The notes below the pieces were generated by a model. It was not told the DNA's origin, ran no database searches, and saw only the letters and a program-made list of their open reading frames with translations. Of a stretch of 64,000 nucleotides of DNA, positions 41,990 to 50,555 are shown piece by piece; positions within the stretch are counted from its first letter, which is position 1; the number at the start of each line of letters is the position of its first letter. Location of the stretch: positions 32,906 to 96,905 of the forward strand of contig SFMG01000004.1 in the NCBI GenBank assembly GCA_004554455.1. The letters are read 5' to 3'. This DNA is from Bacteroidales bacterium. Lineage in GTDB: Bacteria; Bacteroidota; Bacteroidia; Bacteroidales; UBA932. Both the position numbers and the translations under genes were made by a program.

Positions 41990-44900
41990 TTAGTTGAACA
42001 TATATCTGATGCCAACGGAAGCGTACCAGCACTGTCCGATCGAATGCAGACGCTGCCAGGTCTCAGTAGTTCCGCTGTAAGCCTTGGCGGTGGAGAAGGT
42101 TGCATAGCCCTCTTTGTCAACACCCTCGTACTTGAGGATACGGCCCTCGCCGAGGTCCGGATTCATATACTTGGAGACGCCCCAGTTGGAGTTGAAGAGA
42201 TTGAGTGCGTTCTTGAGGTCGAAGCTGAGCTGGAGGGTATTCACGGACTTGCCGATGCGAACCTTGAAGTCGTGCTTGTAGCTGAAGTCGATGCGGTGAA
42301 CCCAAGGAGAGTAAACGCTGTAGGCCTCGGCATATTCGCCCTGATGCTTGCTCAGATACTTGTCATTGTGCACATAGTCGAGGAAACGGTCGGCATCTTC
42401 CTCAGAAACGAAGCGGAAGTCGCCGCTGGCAACCTGCTCGTCGGTAGGGATGAAGATGAGGTCGTAGTTGTAACCGTCACCGTTGATGTCGTTCTGGGTC
42501 ATGTAGCTGTAGTTGTAGCCGCCTCTCCAGGTCTCGTAGATGATGCCGAAGTGGTTGCCGCACTTGTCAGAGTAGCTGAGGTTTGCAAAGAAACGGTCAG
42601 GAGTTACGTACTGGGAGTTGTGGAGGCCCGGATCGTTAGGACCGTTCACGGTACCCATATAGTTCAGCACTGAAGAAGCGTTGGAACCAGGCATACCGGT
42701 GATTTCCTTGCTTGCGGTGTGGGTGTAGGCAGCCGACAGGTAGAGACCCTTGACCGGCTCCATATTGATGGATGCGGTAGCAGACCAGCCGTAGCCCCTG
42801 TGGGTGTTCTCGAGTACGTATGCGCTCTTGGAAGTGTAGAGGTAATTGCCCTTCTGATAGATAGGACGGTTGTCCACGCCATTGAAGCGGGTGAAGCCAT
42901 CGACAGGCTTTACGTTCCAGTCGGTCAGGCATACTCCGTTGACAGTCTTGTTGTAGATTGCCTCTGCGCTTACGCTGAATGGGAAGGAGGTAGGGAAGGC
43001 GTAGTCGATTGCGAGGGAAGTCTTCCATACCTGAGGCATCTTGAACTTAGGATCCACTGCAGAGATGGCGGATGGAAGGGTTCCGTCCTCCGGCTTGATG
43101 GTGGTAGGGTAACCGAGCTCGACGAGCTTGTTGTAGAGTTCCTTGCGGTTGAGGATCTTGCCGGCGAACTGGCTCATATCAACCTGGTCGCCCTTAGGAC
43201 CGAGAATGGCCTGATACTGAACCATACCGGAGTTGGAAGGCATATTGGTGAAGAACACGAGCGGAAGACGTCCGGAGAAGAGACCGGTACCGCCACGGAA
43301 CTTGAGGCTCTTGTCACCGAGCACATCCCATACGAAACCTACGCGAGGGGATACGGAGATGTTGGAGTTAGGCCACTTGCCGGTGTCGATGTGACGGCAG
43401 CCGTCAACGTGCTCGTCAGGTTTCTCGGCACTGTGTGCCACGCCGTAGTTGAGAGCAAGGATGGCGTTGTTGGTCATAAGGTCTTTGTTGTCGAAGAAGA
43501 GACCGTCGAAACGCACACCGTAGGTAAGTTTGAAATTCTCATTGGCCTGCCACTCGTCCTGAGCGTAGAGACCGAGCTTGTGGAACTGTACGCGGGCTGC
43601 AGGGTTTTCCTCGCCGTCGTAGCCGTAGGTAAGGCAGACAACCTCAGGAGCTCTTTCGTTGAGGAAGTCGTCGAGGCTGAGGTAACGGTAGTAACCGGTA
43701 CCGTTTCTCATATAGGAGTTGTCGGCCATCTGGTACTCGTAGTTGATACCGGCAGTCACCTTGTGCTTTCCGCCGTACCAGGTGATGTCATCCTTGATAC
43801 CGATGTGGGTGTTGTGTACGGCATTGTTCCAGGTAAAGAGCTCGTAACCTGCTGAGATGTACGGCATAGGAGCGGAGCCGTCATCGTTACGGATGTCGAT
43901 GAACGGGAAGTCGCTGGAATCGGTTCCGCGAACGTCGTTCAGCAGGGAGAGGGTAGCCAGGAACTGGTTGGAAAGGTTGTCGGAGATACGGCTGTTGAGG
44001 TCGAGGGACAGAGAGTGGACAACGTTGTCTATCGAGTACATAGAGTTGGCGTAGGACATACCGTAGAGGGAGGTACGGCCATAGGCGGAACGGGTGCCGC
44101 CGTCCATCGAGGAGGAGTTAGGCGAGCTCCAGGCCTTGTTGAGGGTGTAGTTGTACCTCAGGGCAAGGTGGTTCTTGTCATTGATGTTCCAGTCGAGGCG
44201 GGCGAGAACCTTCATATTGCTCTCGTTTGCCGGGAAATCGGTCCAGGAACCGGTTTCGTAGCCGTATTTGTCCTTAAGGTGTTTGGAAACCTTCTCAAGA
44301 TCCTCGAGGGTGGTGCGGGAGATGTTTGCATCAGCATTGCCTACGCCGTCTGTGGAACCTCTCCACCTGTTTGCCACGGTAGGGATCTTGGAGTACTCGA
44401 AGTTTGCGAAGAAGAAGAGTTTGTTCTTCACGATAGGGCCGCCGAGGGTGAAGCCGTAGGTGGTGTTGCGGTCCTTGTCGCGGGCACCGGCGACAGTCTC
44501 GCCCTCTACGGTGTCACCGCGCATGTTCTCGTTGCGGTGGTAGATGTAGGCGCTGCCCTTGAAGGTGTTGGTACCGGACTTGGTGATGGCGTTCACGCCA
44601 CCTCCGATGAAGTTGGTCTGACGCACGTCGTAAGGAGAGATCACAACCTGCATTTCCTCGATTGCGTCGATGGATATAGGGCTTCCGCCGCCAGGGAGAC
44701 CGTCGTTGAGGCCGAAGTTGTTGTTGAAGTTCGCGCCGTCCACGGTGAAGTTGGCGGTACGTCCGTCAGCTCCGGCGAAGCTCATTCCGTTTCCGCCGTA
44801 AGGTGAGAGGCGGGTAACGTCAGTGATGCTGCGGCTGACCGTAGGAAGGTCGGCGATCTGCCTGTTGGAAATGTTGGTGGCGGCACCGGTCTTCTCGGCT

Positions 44901-45292
44901 GCGAACTTGGAAGTCGCGTTGGAGATCACGATGGCCTCGCTCAGCATCTGGGCATCATCCTCGAGCTTGGCGTTGAGTGAGAGTGACTCGGCGAGCTGGA
45001 GGGTAACGTCGGTAAAGGCAACGGTCCTGTAACCGAGGCAGGAAACTTCCACCTTGTAAGGACCACCGGCACGCATACCGTTGATGTAGTAGCGGCCTTC
45101 ATTGTTGGTTACGGTTGCATAGCTGGTACCGGACTCGGTGTGTGTCGCTATGACAGCGGCACCGATCACCGGCTCACCGGAAGCATCTGCAACGAGACCG
45201 TTGAGGCTGGACGTGGTGAGCTGCGCGAAAGCAGTCACGCCCACAAACATTGCCGCAAAAGCGGACAGCAGAAACTTGATTGATTGTTTCAT
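41990..45292 (-). CDS. TonB-dependent receptor, Oar-like (receptor 2)
   Basis: An 1100-residue outer-membrane receptor. Signal peptide (FLLSAFAAMFVGVTAFAQ), carboxypeptidase-like regulatory domain (about 28-115, GEPVIGAAVIATHTESG), plug with SPYDVRQTNFIGGGVNAITK and TFKGSAYIYHRNENMRG, then a large barrel ending in YASVGIRYMFN. The plug pattern is that of the Oar subfamily, not SusC. The start at 45292 matches the signal peptide; longer starts are rejected because they reach the promoter at 45373. Shared transcript with OB lipoprotein A. Confidence 0.9.
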   Translation of the reverse strand: MKQSIKFLLSAFAAMFVGVTAFAQLTTSSLNGLVADASGEPVIGAAVIATHTESGTSYATVTNNEGRYYINGMRAGGPYKVEVSCLGYRTVAFTDVTLQLAESLSLNAKLEDDAQMLSEAIVISNATSKFAAEKTGAATNISNRQIADLPTVSRSITDVTRLSPYGGNGMSFAGADGRTANFTVDGANFNNNFGLNDGLPGGGSPISIDAIEEMQVVISPYDVRQTNFIGGGVNAITKSGTNTFKGSAYIYHRNENMRGDTVEGETVAGARDKDRNTTYGFTLGGPIVKNKLFFFANFEYSKIPTVANRWRGSTDGVGNADANISRTTLEDLEKVSKHLKDKYGYETGSWTDFPANESNMKVLARLDWNINDKNHLALRYNYTLNKAWSSPNSSSMDGGTRSAYGRTSLYGMSYANSMYSIDNVVHSLSLDLNSRISDNLSNQFLATLSLLNDVRGTDSSDFPFIDIRNDDGSAPMPYISAGYELFTWNNAVHNTHIGIKDDITWYGGKHKVTAGINYEYQMADNSYMRNGTGYYRYLSLDDFLNERAPEVVCLTYGYDGEENPAARVQFHKLGLYAQDEWQANENFKLTYGVRFDGLFFDNKDLMTNNAILALNYGVAHSAEKPDEHVDGCRHIDTGKWPNSNISVSPRVGFVWDVLGDKSLKFRGGTGLFSGRLPLVFFTNMPSNSGMVQYQAILGPKGDQVDMSQFAGKILNRKELYNKLVELGYPTTIKPEDGTLPSAISAVDPKFKMPQVWKTSLAIDYAFPTSFPFSVSAEAIYNKTVNGVCLTDWNVKPVDGFTRFNGVDNRPIYQKGNYLYTSKSAYVLENTHRGYGWSATASINMEPVKGLYLSAAYTHTASKEITGMPGSNASSVLNYMGTVNGPNDPGLHNSQYVTPDRFFANLSYSDKCGNHFGIIYETWRGGYNYSYMTQNDINGDGYNYDLIFIPTDEQVASGDFRFVSEEDADRFLDYVHNDKYLSKHQGEYAEAYSVYSPWVHRIDFSYKHDFKVRIGKSVNTLQLSFDLKNALNLFNSNWGVSKYMNPDLGEGRILKYEGVDKEGYATFSTAKAYSGTTETWQRLHSIGQCWYASVGIRYMFN

Positions 45293-45372
45293 AAGTAGGT
45301 TGTTGATAAATATGTAAAGTTGTTGGTTTACACTATCAAGCGTTCGGACACAGCAGGCCCTAAAAGCCGCCG

Positions 45373-45380
45373 CAAAAATA
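45373..45380 (-). promoter_or_regulatory. -7 box of receptor 2
   Basis: TATTTTTG on the minus strand, 80 nt before the ATG at 45292, back to back with the metK promoter 31 nt away. Confidence 0.6.
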
Positions 45381-45388
45381 AGCAAATT

Positions 45389-45418
45389 TTTGCATATCTA
45401 AAATAATATGTATCTTTG
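45389..45418 (+). promoter_or_regulatory. Promoter of metK (TTTG, N18, TATCTTTG)
   Basis: TTTG at 45389-45392 and TATCTTTG at 45411-45418. The predicted start of transcription falls at about 45422-45425, where the leader's closing helix begins. Confidence 0.65.
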
Positions 45419-45420
45419 CA

Positions 45421-45530
45421 GCCGACACGGAAAATGTGGAGAGATTTGCCTGCTTGCAACCACTCTAAAAAATGCTAAAATTCAAGGGTTTTTGTATTTG
45501 GGCGTACTCCGCATCTGCTGATGTCGGGGT
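45421..45530 (+). promoter_or_regulatory. SAM-I-clan riboswitch candidate in the metK leader
   Basis: The 130-nt leader shows conserved S-box pieces in the right order: GGAGAGATTTGCC (45438-45450), TTGCAACCAC (45454-45463) and TGCTAAAATTC (45473-45483). GTGG (45436-45439) pairs with CCAC (45460-45463), a small CATC/GATG hairpin follows, and CCGACA (45422-45427) pairs with TGTCGG (45522-45527) as the closing P1 helix. The P2 arm is short compared with the classic S-box. SAM would bind and reduce metK expression, probably at translation, since no terminator is seen. Confidence 0.6.
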
Positions 45531-45550
45531 ATATTTTTTATAACTATTAC

Positions 45551-46837
45551 ATGAAGTACTTATTTACATCCGAATCGGTGTCCGAAGGGCACCCGGACAA
45601 AGTCTCAGATCAGATCTCAGACGCTGTCCTTGATGAATTCCTCCGTCAGGATCCTGACGCGAAGGTCGCCTGCGAGACATTCTGCACCACCGGTCTCGTG
45701 GTTGTCGGCGGAGAGGTGCACAGTGACGCTTACGTTGACATACAGAAGACCGCACGCGATGTCATACGCAAGATAGGCTATACCAAATCCGAATACAAGT
45801 TCGACGCTGACAGCTGCGGCATACTCAGCGCCATCCACGAACAGAGCTCGGACATCAACCAGGGCGTGACCAGCGCTCAGGGAGCCCGCGACAACGACGA
45901 CCTGCAGGGCGCCGGCGACCAGGGCATGATGTTCGGCTACGCCTGCTGCGACACAGAGGAATATATGCCTCTGCCGCTGTTCCTGGCCCACAAGGCCCTC
46001 GTCATTCTCTCACGCATCCGCCACGAAGGCAAGCTGATGACCTACCTGCGTCCGGACGCGAAGAGCCAGTTCACCATCGAGTACGACGACTGCGACAGGC
46101 GTCCTCTGCGGGTTCACACCATAGTCATCTCCACCCAGCACGACGAGTTCGACGAGGAGAAGGCAATGCAGGAGAAAATCAAGGCGGACGTGCTCGAGTA
46201 CCTCATTCCGGAACTCATCAGGGAGCTGCCGGAGCAGACCGCAGCCCTCTTCAAGGGGCTTCAGAGCGAAGAGAACCCGGAGGGTTTCGTGCTCCACGTC
46301 AACCCTACCGGCAAGTTCGTGATAGGCGGCCCTCACGGTGACACCGGCCTCACCGGACGCAAGATAATCGTGGACACCTACGGCGGCAAAGGCGCTCACG
46401 GCGGCGGTGCCTTCAGCGGCAAGGACCCGTCCAAGGTGGACCGTTCGGCGGCGTACGCAGCCCGTCACATTGCCAAGAATATGGTTGCGGCCGGCGTGGC
46501 CCGCGAGATGCTCGTACAGCTCTCATACGCCATTGGCGTGGCCCGTCCGGTAAGCATATATGTCGATACCTGCGGCAGCGGAATCGTTCCGGACGCCGTC
46601 ATTGCCGAGAAGATTGGCGAGCTCTTCGACCTGCGTCCGGCGAAGATAGTCGAGCGCTTCCAGCTGAAGAACCCTATATATCTGCCTACCGCCGCCTACG
46701 GCCACGTCGGCAGGGAACCATATACCCGGAAGATGACCCTCGTACGCGACGGCCGCGAAGTGGAAAAAGAAGTCCAGTTCTTCGGCTGGGAAAAACTGGA
46801 CTGGATCGACAGAATCAAAGAAGCTTTCGGAATCTAA
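45551..46837 (+). CDS. metK: S-adenosylmethionine synthetase
   Basis: A 428-residue enzyme making SAM from methionine and ATP. Conserved pieces include SESVSEGHPDKVSDQISDA at the N-terminus, GAGDQGMMFGYA, the P-loop-like GGPHGDTGLTGRKIIVDTYG and GGGAFSGKDPSKVDRSAAY. It is somewhat longer than the usual 385-400 residues. The ATG at 45551 begins the family sequence MKYLFTSESV; the frame is open 10 codons further into the riboswitch region. Its 3' end overlaps a convergent lipoprotein gene by 4 nt. Confidence 0.97.
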   Translation: MKYLFTSESVSEGHPDKVSDQISDAVLDEFLRQDPDAKVACETFCTTGLVVVGGEVHSDAYVDIQKTARDVIRKIGYTKSEYKFDADSCGILSAIHEQSSDINQGVTSAQGARDNDDLQGAGDQGMMFGYACCDTEEYMPLPLFLAHKALVILSRIRHEGKLMTYLRPDAKSQFTIEYDDCDRRPLRVHTIVISTQHDEFDEEKAMQEKIKADVLEYLIPELIRELPEQTAALFKGLQSEENPEGFVLHVNPTGKFVIGGPHGDTGLTGRKIIVDTYGGKGAHGGGAFSGKDPSKVDRSAAYAARHIAKNMVAAGVAREMLVQLSYAIGVARPVSIYVDTCGSGIVPDAVIAEKIGELFDLRPAKIVERFQLKNPIYLPTAAYGHVGREPYTRKMTLVRDGREVEKEVQFFGWEKLDWIDRIKEAFGI

Positions 46838-47298
46838 TCCGTGTAGCAGAGCTGATAATCGTTAGCGACGACAGCCTCGACACTCATCTCATAGCAGGCG
46901 AGCCAGAGGCTGTCTCTTTTTATGGCCTCCCAGCTGCTGTCCCTGAGTACGGCCGTGTCGAAGACATAGAACGGCACCGTGTCATCCACGTGATATTCTT
47001 CCAGAGGCGAATTTTCGGCGCCACGGATTATGCTGACGTAATACCTCTGGCCAGCCCCCGTGAACATCAGGGAGTTGCGCTCATCGTCACCGAAGAGTTC
47101 AGGCAGGACTCCCGCCTCCTCACAAGGCACGTCCCCGTGCTTTGGGACGAACCATGCGACTTCCCGGGCGCTTTTGTTTACAAGGGTCATCACATAATAC
47201 TCCTCGATGCGCCAATCATCCGCAGGATAAACTTTGACGCAGGAAGCGAAGAAAAGTGCGGACAGGGCCGCCAGCACAGCTTTCGTTATTCTTTTCAT
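46834..47298 (-). CDS. Small lipoprotein, unknown function
   Basis: A 154-residue lipoprotein (LSALFFASC). The mature part is beta-rich and acidic (WRIEEYYVMTLVNKSAREV, DDTVPFYVFDTAVLRDS) and resembles small Bacteroidales surface lipoproteins without a named domain. It lies 13 nt after the outer-membrane protein gene upstream, probably one transcript, and its stop overlaps the convergent metK end by 4 nt. Confidence 0.7.
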   Translation of the reverse strand: MKRITKAVLAALSALFFASCVKVYPADDWRIEEYYVMTLVNKSAREVAWFVPKHGDVPCEEAGVLPELFGDDERNSLMFTGAGQRYYVSIIRGAENSPLEEYHVDDTVPFYVFDTAVLRDSSWEAIKRDSLWLACYEMSVEAVVANDYQLCYTD

Positions 47299-47311
47299 AA
47301 GCTATCCTCCC

Positions 47312-48217
47312 TCATCGCGATGCATTGCGGTTCCATCCTATGTTCCAGCCGATTCCGAAATTGACGTTCAGAAGGACCCAGGGACGGTTTGCCCTGCTGG
47401 TGACGCAGGAGTCCATATCGACTTCCCAGCTGTTCCTGAGCTGGTCCTGCGCGACCGCCTCCGGCCAGTTGTCCGGATGATATGCCGGAACGACGTCATA
47501 TTCCATACGGCTGTACTTCATAGCGCAAGTGAAAGCCTTGAAGCCGCACTCGAGGGAAAGGTAGAAGTGGTGGCGGAAGGTGTAAGTGGCCTGGAGGCCG
47601 GCATAGGCGGCAAAACCCCAGTGCGTGGAGTAGTCTCCGTCGGCATAGAAATCTTCCTTCGGGGGCACGTCGCTGAAGCAATACTGTTTCAGCGGCTGGT
47701 CCGTCTCCCTGTCCAGGCGGACAAAGGGCGTGGAGCTGAGCTCACTGTAGGCGGCGCCTATGCCGAGTCGAGGACGTATGCTCCACTGGCCTGTATCGTA
47801 GCGGTAGCAGACTCCGGCAATCAGTGTGTTCACCCTGTAGCCCATGGCTTCGTCCATCCAGTTGCTTCTGTCCTGGGAATATTTGTACATATCCCCATCC
47901 GCTCTGTTTACGACCGAGAAGAAAGGTCTCGGGTCCGACAATCCGCCGTCGTAGGACCAGGATGCGAAGGCACCCCAGTGGCGGCCCGGGAAGTAAGTGT
48001 AACGCAGCTGGAACTCCCCTCCACCGCTCATGCCGTTTGCGGTGCGGACTTCTCCTATGTAGTTGAAGGGCATGCCGACTAAACCGGCCTGCATATCGAT
48101 CGAACTGCCGTAGGCATATTCCTGAGGCGTCCCGAAGCGACGCGACCCGGCCTGCAGGTTCGCGGATACAAACAGCATCGCAGCTGCCGCCGCCAAAACG
48201 AATCTTGTCTTGTCCAT
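47312..48217 (-). CDS. Outer-membrane beta-barrel protein, unknown function
   Basis: A 301-residue protein with a signal peptide (FVLAAAAAMLFVSANLQA) and alternating-residue strands typical of a small barrel (FQLRYTYFPGRHWGAFASW, THWGFAAYAGLQATYTFRHH, NVNFGIGWNIGWN). The methionine at 48217 gives the proper signal peptide. It lies between miaA (63 nt upstream gap) and a small lipoprotein gene, perhaps as one envelope unit. No specific family recognised. Confidence 0.72.
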   Translation of the reverse strand: MDKTRFVLAAAAAMLFVSANLQAGSRRFGTPQEYAYGSSIDMQAGLVGMPFNYIGEVRTANGMSGGGEFQLRYTYFPGRHWGAFASWSYDGGLSDPRPFFSVVNRADGDMYKYSQDRSNWMDEAMGYRVNTLIAGVCYRYDTGQWSIRPRLGIGAAYSELSSTPFVRLDRETDQPLKQYCFSDVPPKEDFYADGDYSTHWGFAAYAGLQATYTFRHHFYLSLECGFKAFTCAMKYSRMEYDVVPAYHPDNWPEAVAQDQLRNSWEVDMDSCVTSRANRPWVLLNVNFGIGWNIGWNRNASR

Positions 48218-48280
48218 ATATTTTCTTTTAGAACGGAACATAGATGCCGGACGGGGCTTATGCGTTGCACGGGGCGATGG

Positions 48281-49273
48281 CTAGGGTTCGACCCAGTGTA
48301 TGCGCACTCCCCTGCGCTCCATCCCCCTGAACCAGGTCATCTGGCGCTTGGCGAACTGATGTATGGCCACAGCGAGGTCCCGGCGCATTTCCCCATAGCT
48401 GAGCTCGCCGAGAAGATAGCGCGTAACGAATTTATATTCAAGACCATAGTAGATGAGATCCTCAGGCTTTACCCTCTCCATAAGTGTCCTCACCTCCTCG
48501 ACCATCCCCTCTTCCAGACGGGCATCCAGACGCGCGTCGATGCGGGCATTGCGCTCCTCGCGGCTTACGAGCGTCCCAATGTAGAAGCAGCTGCGGGGCA
48601 GGAAGGCTCTGCGCGTCACCGGGTGCTCCTTTTCGTATATGGCTATCTCAAGGGCGCGTATCAGGCGCTTGCGGCTGTCGCAGTCGGTGCTGTTGTGCAG
48701 GGGCTTGAGCGCCGCCAGCCGCGCCGTCAGGGTGGCGTCGTCGTATTGTTCGAGTTCCGCCCTCAACTGCGGGTCGGCAGGCACGTCGGGCAGATTGTAG
48801 CCGCAGGTGGCCGCCTCTATGTAGAGGCCGGACCCGCCGCACATCAGGGCTATGCAGCCGCGTCGGCGTATATCCTCATATACACGGGAGAAGTCGTGCT
48901 GGTAGCGGTAGATGTCGTATTTTTCGCCGGCATCGGCTATATCTATCAGATGATAGGGAACTTCTTCATATTCAGAGAGATCCTTGCCGGTGCCTATGCT
49001 CATTCCCCTATATACCTGACGGCTGTCGGCGGAAATTATCTCCGTCCTGGCGGGACTGCCGTCCGCGGCCCTGACTCCACGTTCAGCGAGCAGGGAGTCG
49101 AAGCGACGGGCCAGAGACACGGCGTAGCGCGTCTTGCCGGAGGCGGTTGGGCCGAGCACGCAGACCAGGTCGCAGCTGCCGTCGAGCAGCGAGTCGAGTA
49201 TGGCGGCCGCGTCCAGCTTTTCCGGCTCGGGCAGCGGGGCGGGAGAAGGCGGAATGATTATCTCTCTTTTCAT
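48281..49273 (-). CDS. miaA: tRNA dimethylallyltransferase
   Basis: A 330-residue enzyme that puts a dimethylallyl group on A37 of tRNAs reading UNN codons. P-loop LGPTASGKTRYAVSLARR, the catalytic ISADSRQVYRGMSIGTGK, GGSGLYIEA and the RKRLIRALEIAIYE region are typical. It has about 25 extra proline-rich N-terminal residues before the P-loop. The start at 49273 is forced by a -7 box at 49279-49286; the in-frame methionine at 49291 lies upstream of it. Transcript should be leaderless. Confidence 0.94.
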   Translation of the reverse strand: MKREIIIPPSPAPLPEPEKLDAAAILDSLLDGSCDLVCVLGPTASGKTRYAVSLARRFDSLLAERGVRAADGSPARTEIISADSRQVYRGMSIGTGKDLSEYEEVPYHLIDIADAGEKYDIYRYQHDFSRVYEDIRRRGCIALMCGGSGLYIEAATCGYNLPDVPADPQLRAELEQYDDATLTARLAALKPLHNSTDCDSRKRLIRALEIAIYEKEHPVTRRAFLPRSCFYIGTLVSREERNARIDARLDARLEEGMVEEVRTLMERVKPEDLIYYGLEYKFVTRYLLGELSYGEMRRDLAVAIHQFAKRQMTWFRGMERRGVRIHWVEP

Positions 49274-49278
49274 AGGGG

Positions 49279-49286
49279 CAAAAATA
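49279..49286 (-). promoter_or_regulatory. -7 box of miaA
   Basis: TATTTTTG on the minus strand ends 5 nt before the miaA ATG, leaving essentially no leader. Confidence 0.6.
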
Positions 49287-49299
49287 GTCAATTTATTAC

Positions 49300-49307
49300 T
49301 ATCTTTG
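49300..49307 (+). promoter_or_regulatory. -7 box of smpB
   Basis: TATCTTTG, 25 nt before the smpB ATG, 13 nt from the divergent miaA -7 box. Confidence 0.6.
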
Positions 49308-49332
49308 CCACCCCCGTCGGAGGAAGCAGAGA

Positions 49333-49782
49333 ATGAAAGCCAAGAGCAACATAGAGATAAAGAACCGCAGGGCCTCGTTCGATTACGAGTTCCTGGAGAC
49401 TTTCCAGGCAGGCATAGTCCTGAGCGGCAGCGAGATCAAGTCCATCAGGGCCGGAAAGGCCTCGCTGGTGGACGGCTTCTGCTATTTCTCGAACGGGGAA
49501 CTCTATGTCAAGAACATGCACGTGGCGGAGTACCACTGGGCCAGCGCCTGGGGAGGGCACGATCCGAAACGGGACCGCAAGCTGCTGCTCACCCGCAAGG
49601 AGCTGAGACGTCTGCAGCGGGCAGTCAAGGAAAAGGGCCTCACCATAGTGGCGGTGAAGCTCTATATCAATGAAAAGGGTTACGCCAAGCTGCTCATTGC
49701 CCTGGCCAGGGGCAAGAAAGAATTCGACAAACGCCAGTCTATCAAGGAAAAAGACCTCAGAAGGGAAATGGACCGTCAGTGA
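49333..49782 (+). CDS. smpB: tmRNA-binding protein SmpB
   Basis: A 149-residue partner of tmRNA in trans-translation. The OB-fold signature IKNRRASFDYEFLETFQAG, GSEIKSIRAGKASLVDGF and HDPKRDRKLLL are all present, with the basic C-terminal tail KEFDKRQSIKEKDLRREM. Length is standard. Single-gene unit; its last 7 nt overlap the convergent trmB gene. The tmRNA gene is not in the window. Confidence 0.96.
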   Translation: MKAKSNIEIKNRRASFDYEFLETFQAGIVLSGSEIKSIRAGKASLVDGFCYFSNGELYVKNMHVAEYHWASAWGGHDPKRDRKLLLTRKELRRLQRAVKEKGLTIVAVKLYINEKGYAKLLIALARGKKEFDKRQSIKEKDLRREMDRQ

Positions 49783-50555
49783 ATCTGCACCGCAAAGGCG
49801 TGATGGTCCTCGTCTTTCCACCTGTCCTCATCCCATTCCGGGCTCAGATAAGCCCCTTCGTGGTCGAGCACGAAGGCCAGGTAGGTGATGGGATAGCCCT
49901 GGGCGAGGAAGTGCTTCTCGTAGAAGGTCTGCACCTCGTAGAGCGAACTGAGCTCCCGGGCGGAGAGGCCGTCCCCGAGGGCTTCGGGAGCGGTTGCATA
50001 GAGGTCCGTCGTACGGGCCAGCACCTTCAGATTGTTGCAGCGGGCAATGGCATAGGAGTACTCGTGAAGATAGCGGCTGTCCGTCTTGAGATTGATTATG
50101 CCGCCCTCTGCGACGAAGCGGCGGTAACGATCGAGGAAGAGCGGGGAGGTGAGGCGCTTTTTCTCCCTGCCTATCTGCGGGTCGGAGAAGGTCAGCCAGA
50201 TCTGGGAGACCTCTCCCGGCGCGAAGAGCGAGGTGATGAATTCTATGCGGGTGCGCAGGAAACCCACGTTGGACATGGCGGCCTCCGTGGCTTTGCGGGC
50301 CCCGGTCCACAGTCTTGCGCCCTTGATGTCAACGCCTATGTAATTTATTGACGGATTGCGCATTGCGAGATCCACCGTGTACTCTCCCTTGCCACAGCCG
50401 AGCTCCAGCACTATGGGATTGTCATTGTGGAAAAAGTCGCTGGCCCAGCGTCCCTTGAGAGGATGATCGACGCCCAGCACCTCAGAGGTTGCCGGCTGCA
50501 CCAGACAGGCGAAGGTCTCGTTTTCCGCAAATTTCCTCAGCTTCCCGTGTCCCAT
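49776..50555 (-). CDS. trmB: tRNA (guanine-N7)-methyltransferase
   Basis: A 259-residue methyltransferase for m7G46 of tRNA. SAM motif VLELGCGKGEYTVDLA, the acidic VDIKGARLWTG, and the family's catalytic stretch WLTFSDPQIGREKKRLTSP (normally DPWPKKRH) are visible. An extra 40-residue N-terminus precedes the core. Its start shares one base with the ricT stop (TGATG). Last gene of the operon that begins at 55931. Confidence 0.92.
   Translation of the reverse strand: MGHGKLRKFAENETFACLVQPATSEVLGVDHPLKGRWASDFFHNDNPIVLELGCGKGEYTVDLAMRNPSINYIGVDIKGARLWTGARKATEAAMSNVGFLRTRIEFITSLFAPGEVSQIWLTFSDPQIGREKKRLTSPLFLDRYRRFVAEGGIINLKTDSRYLHEYSYAIARCNNLKVLARTTDLYATAPEALGDGLSARELSSLYEVQTFYEKHFLAQGYPITYLAFVLDHEGAYLSPEWDEDRWKDEDHHAFAVQIH

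Noticed and set aside
29526..45292. Polysaccharide utilisation locus
   Set aside because: There are TonB receptors and surface lipoproteins, but no SusD-like protein, glycoside hydrolase, lyase or sulfatase; the enzymes present are nucleases and a peptidase.
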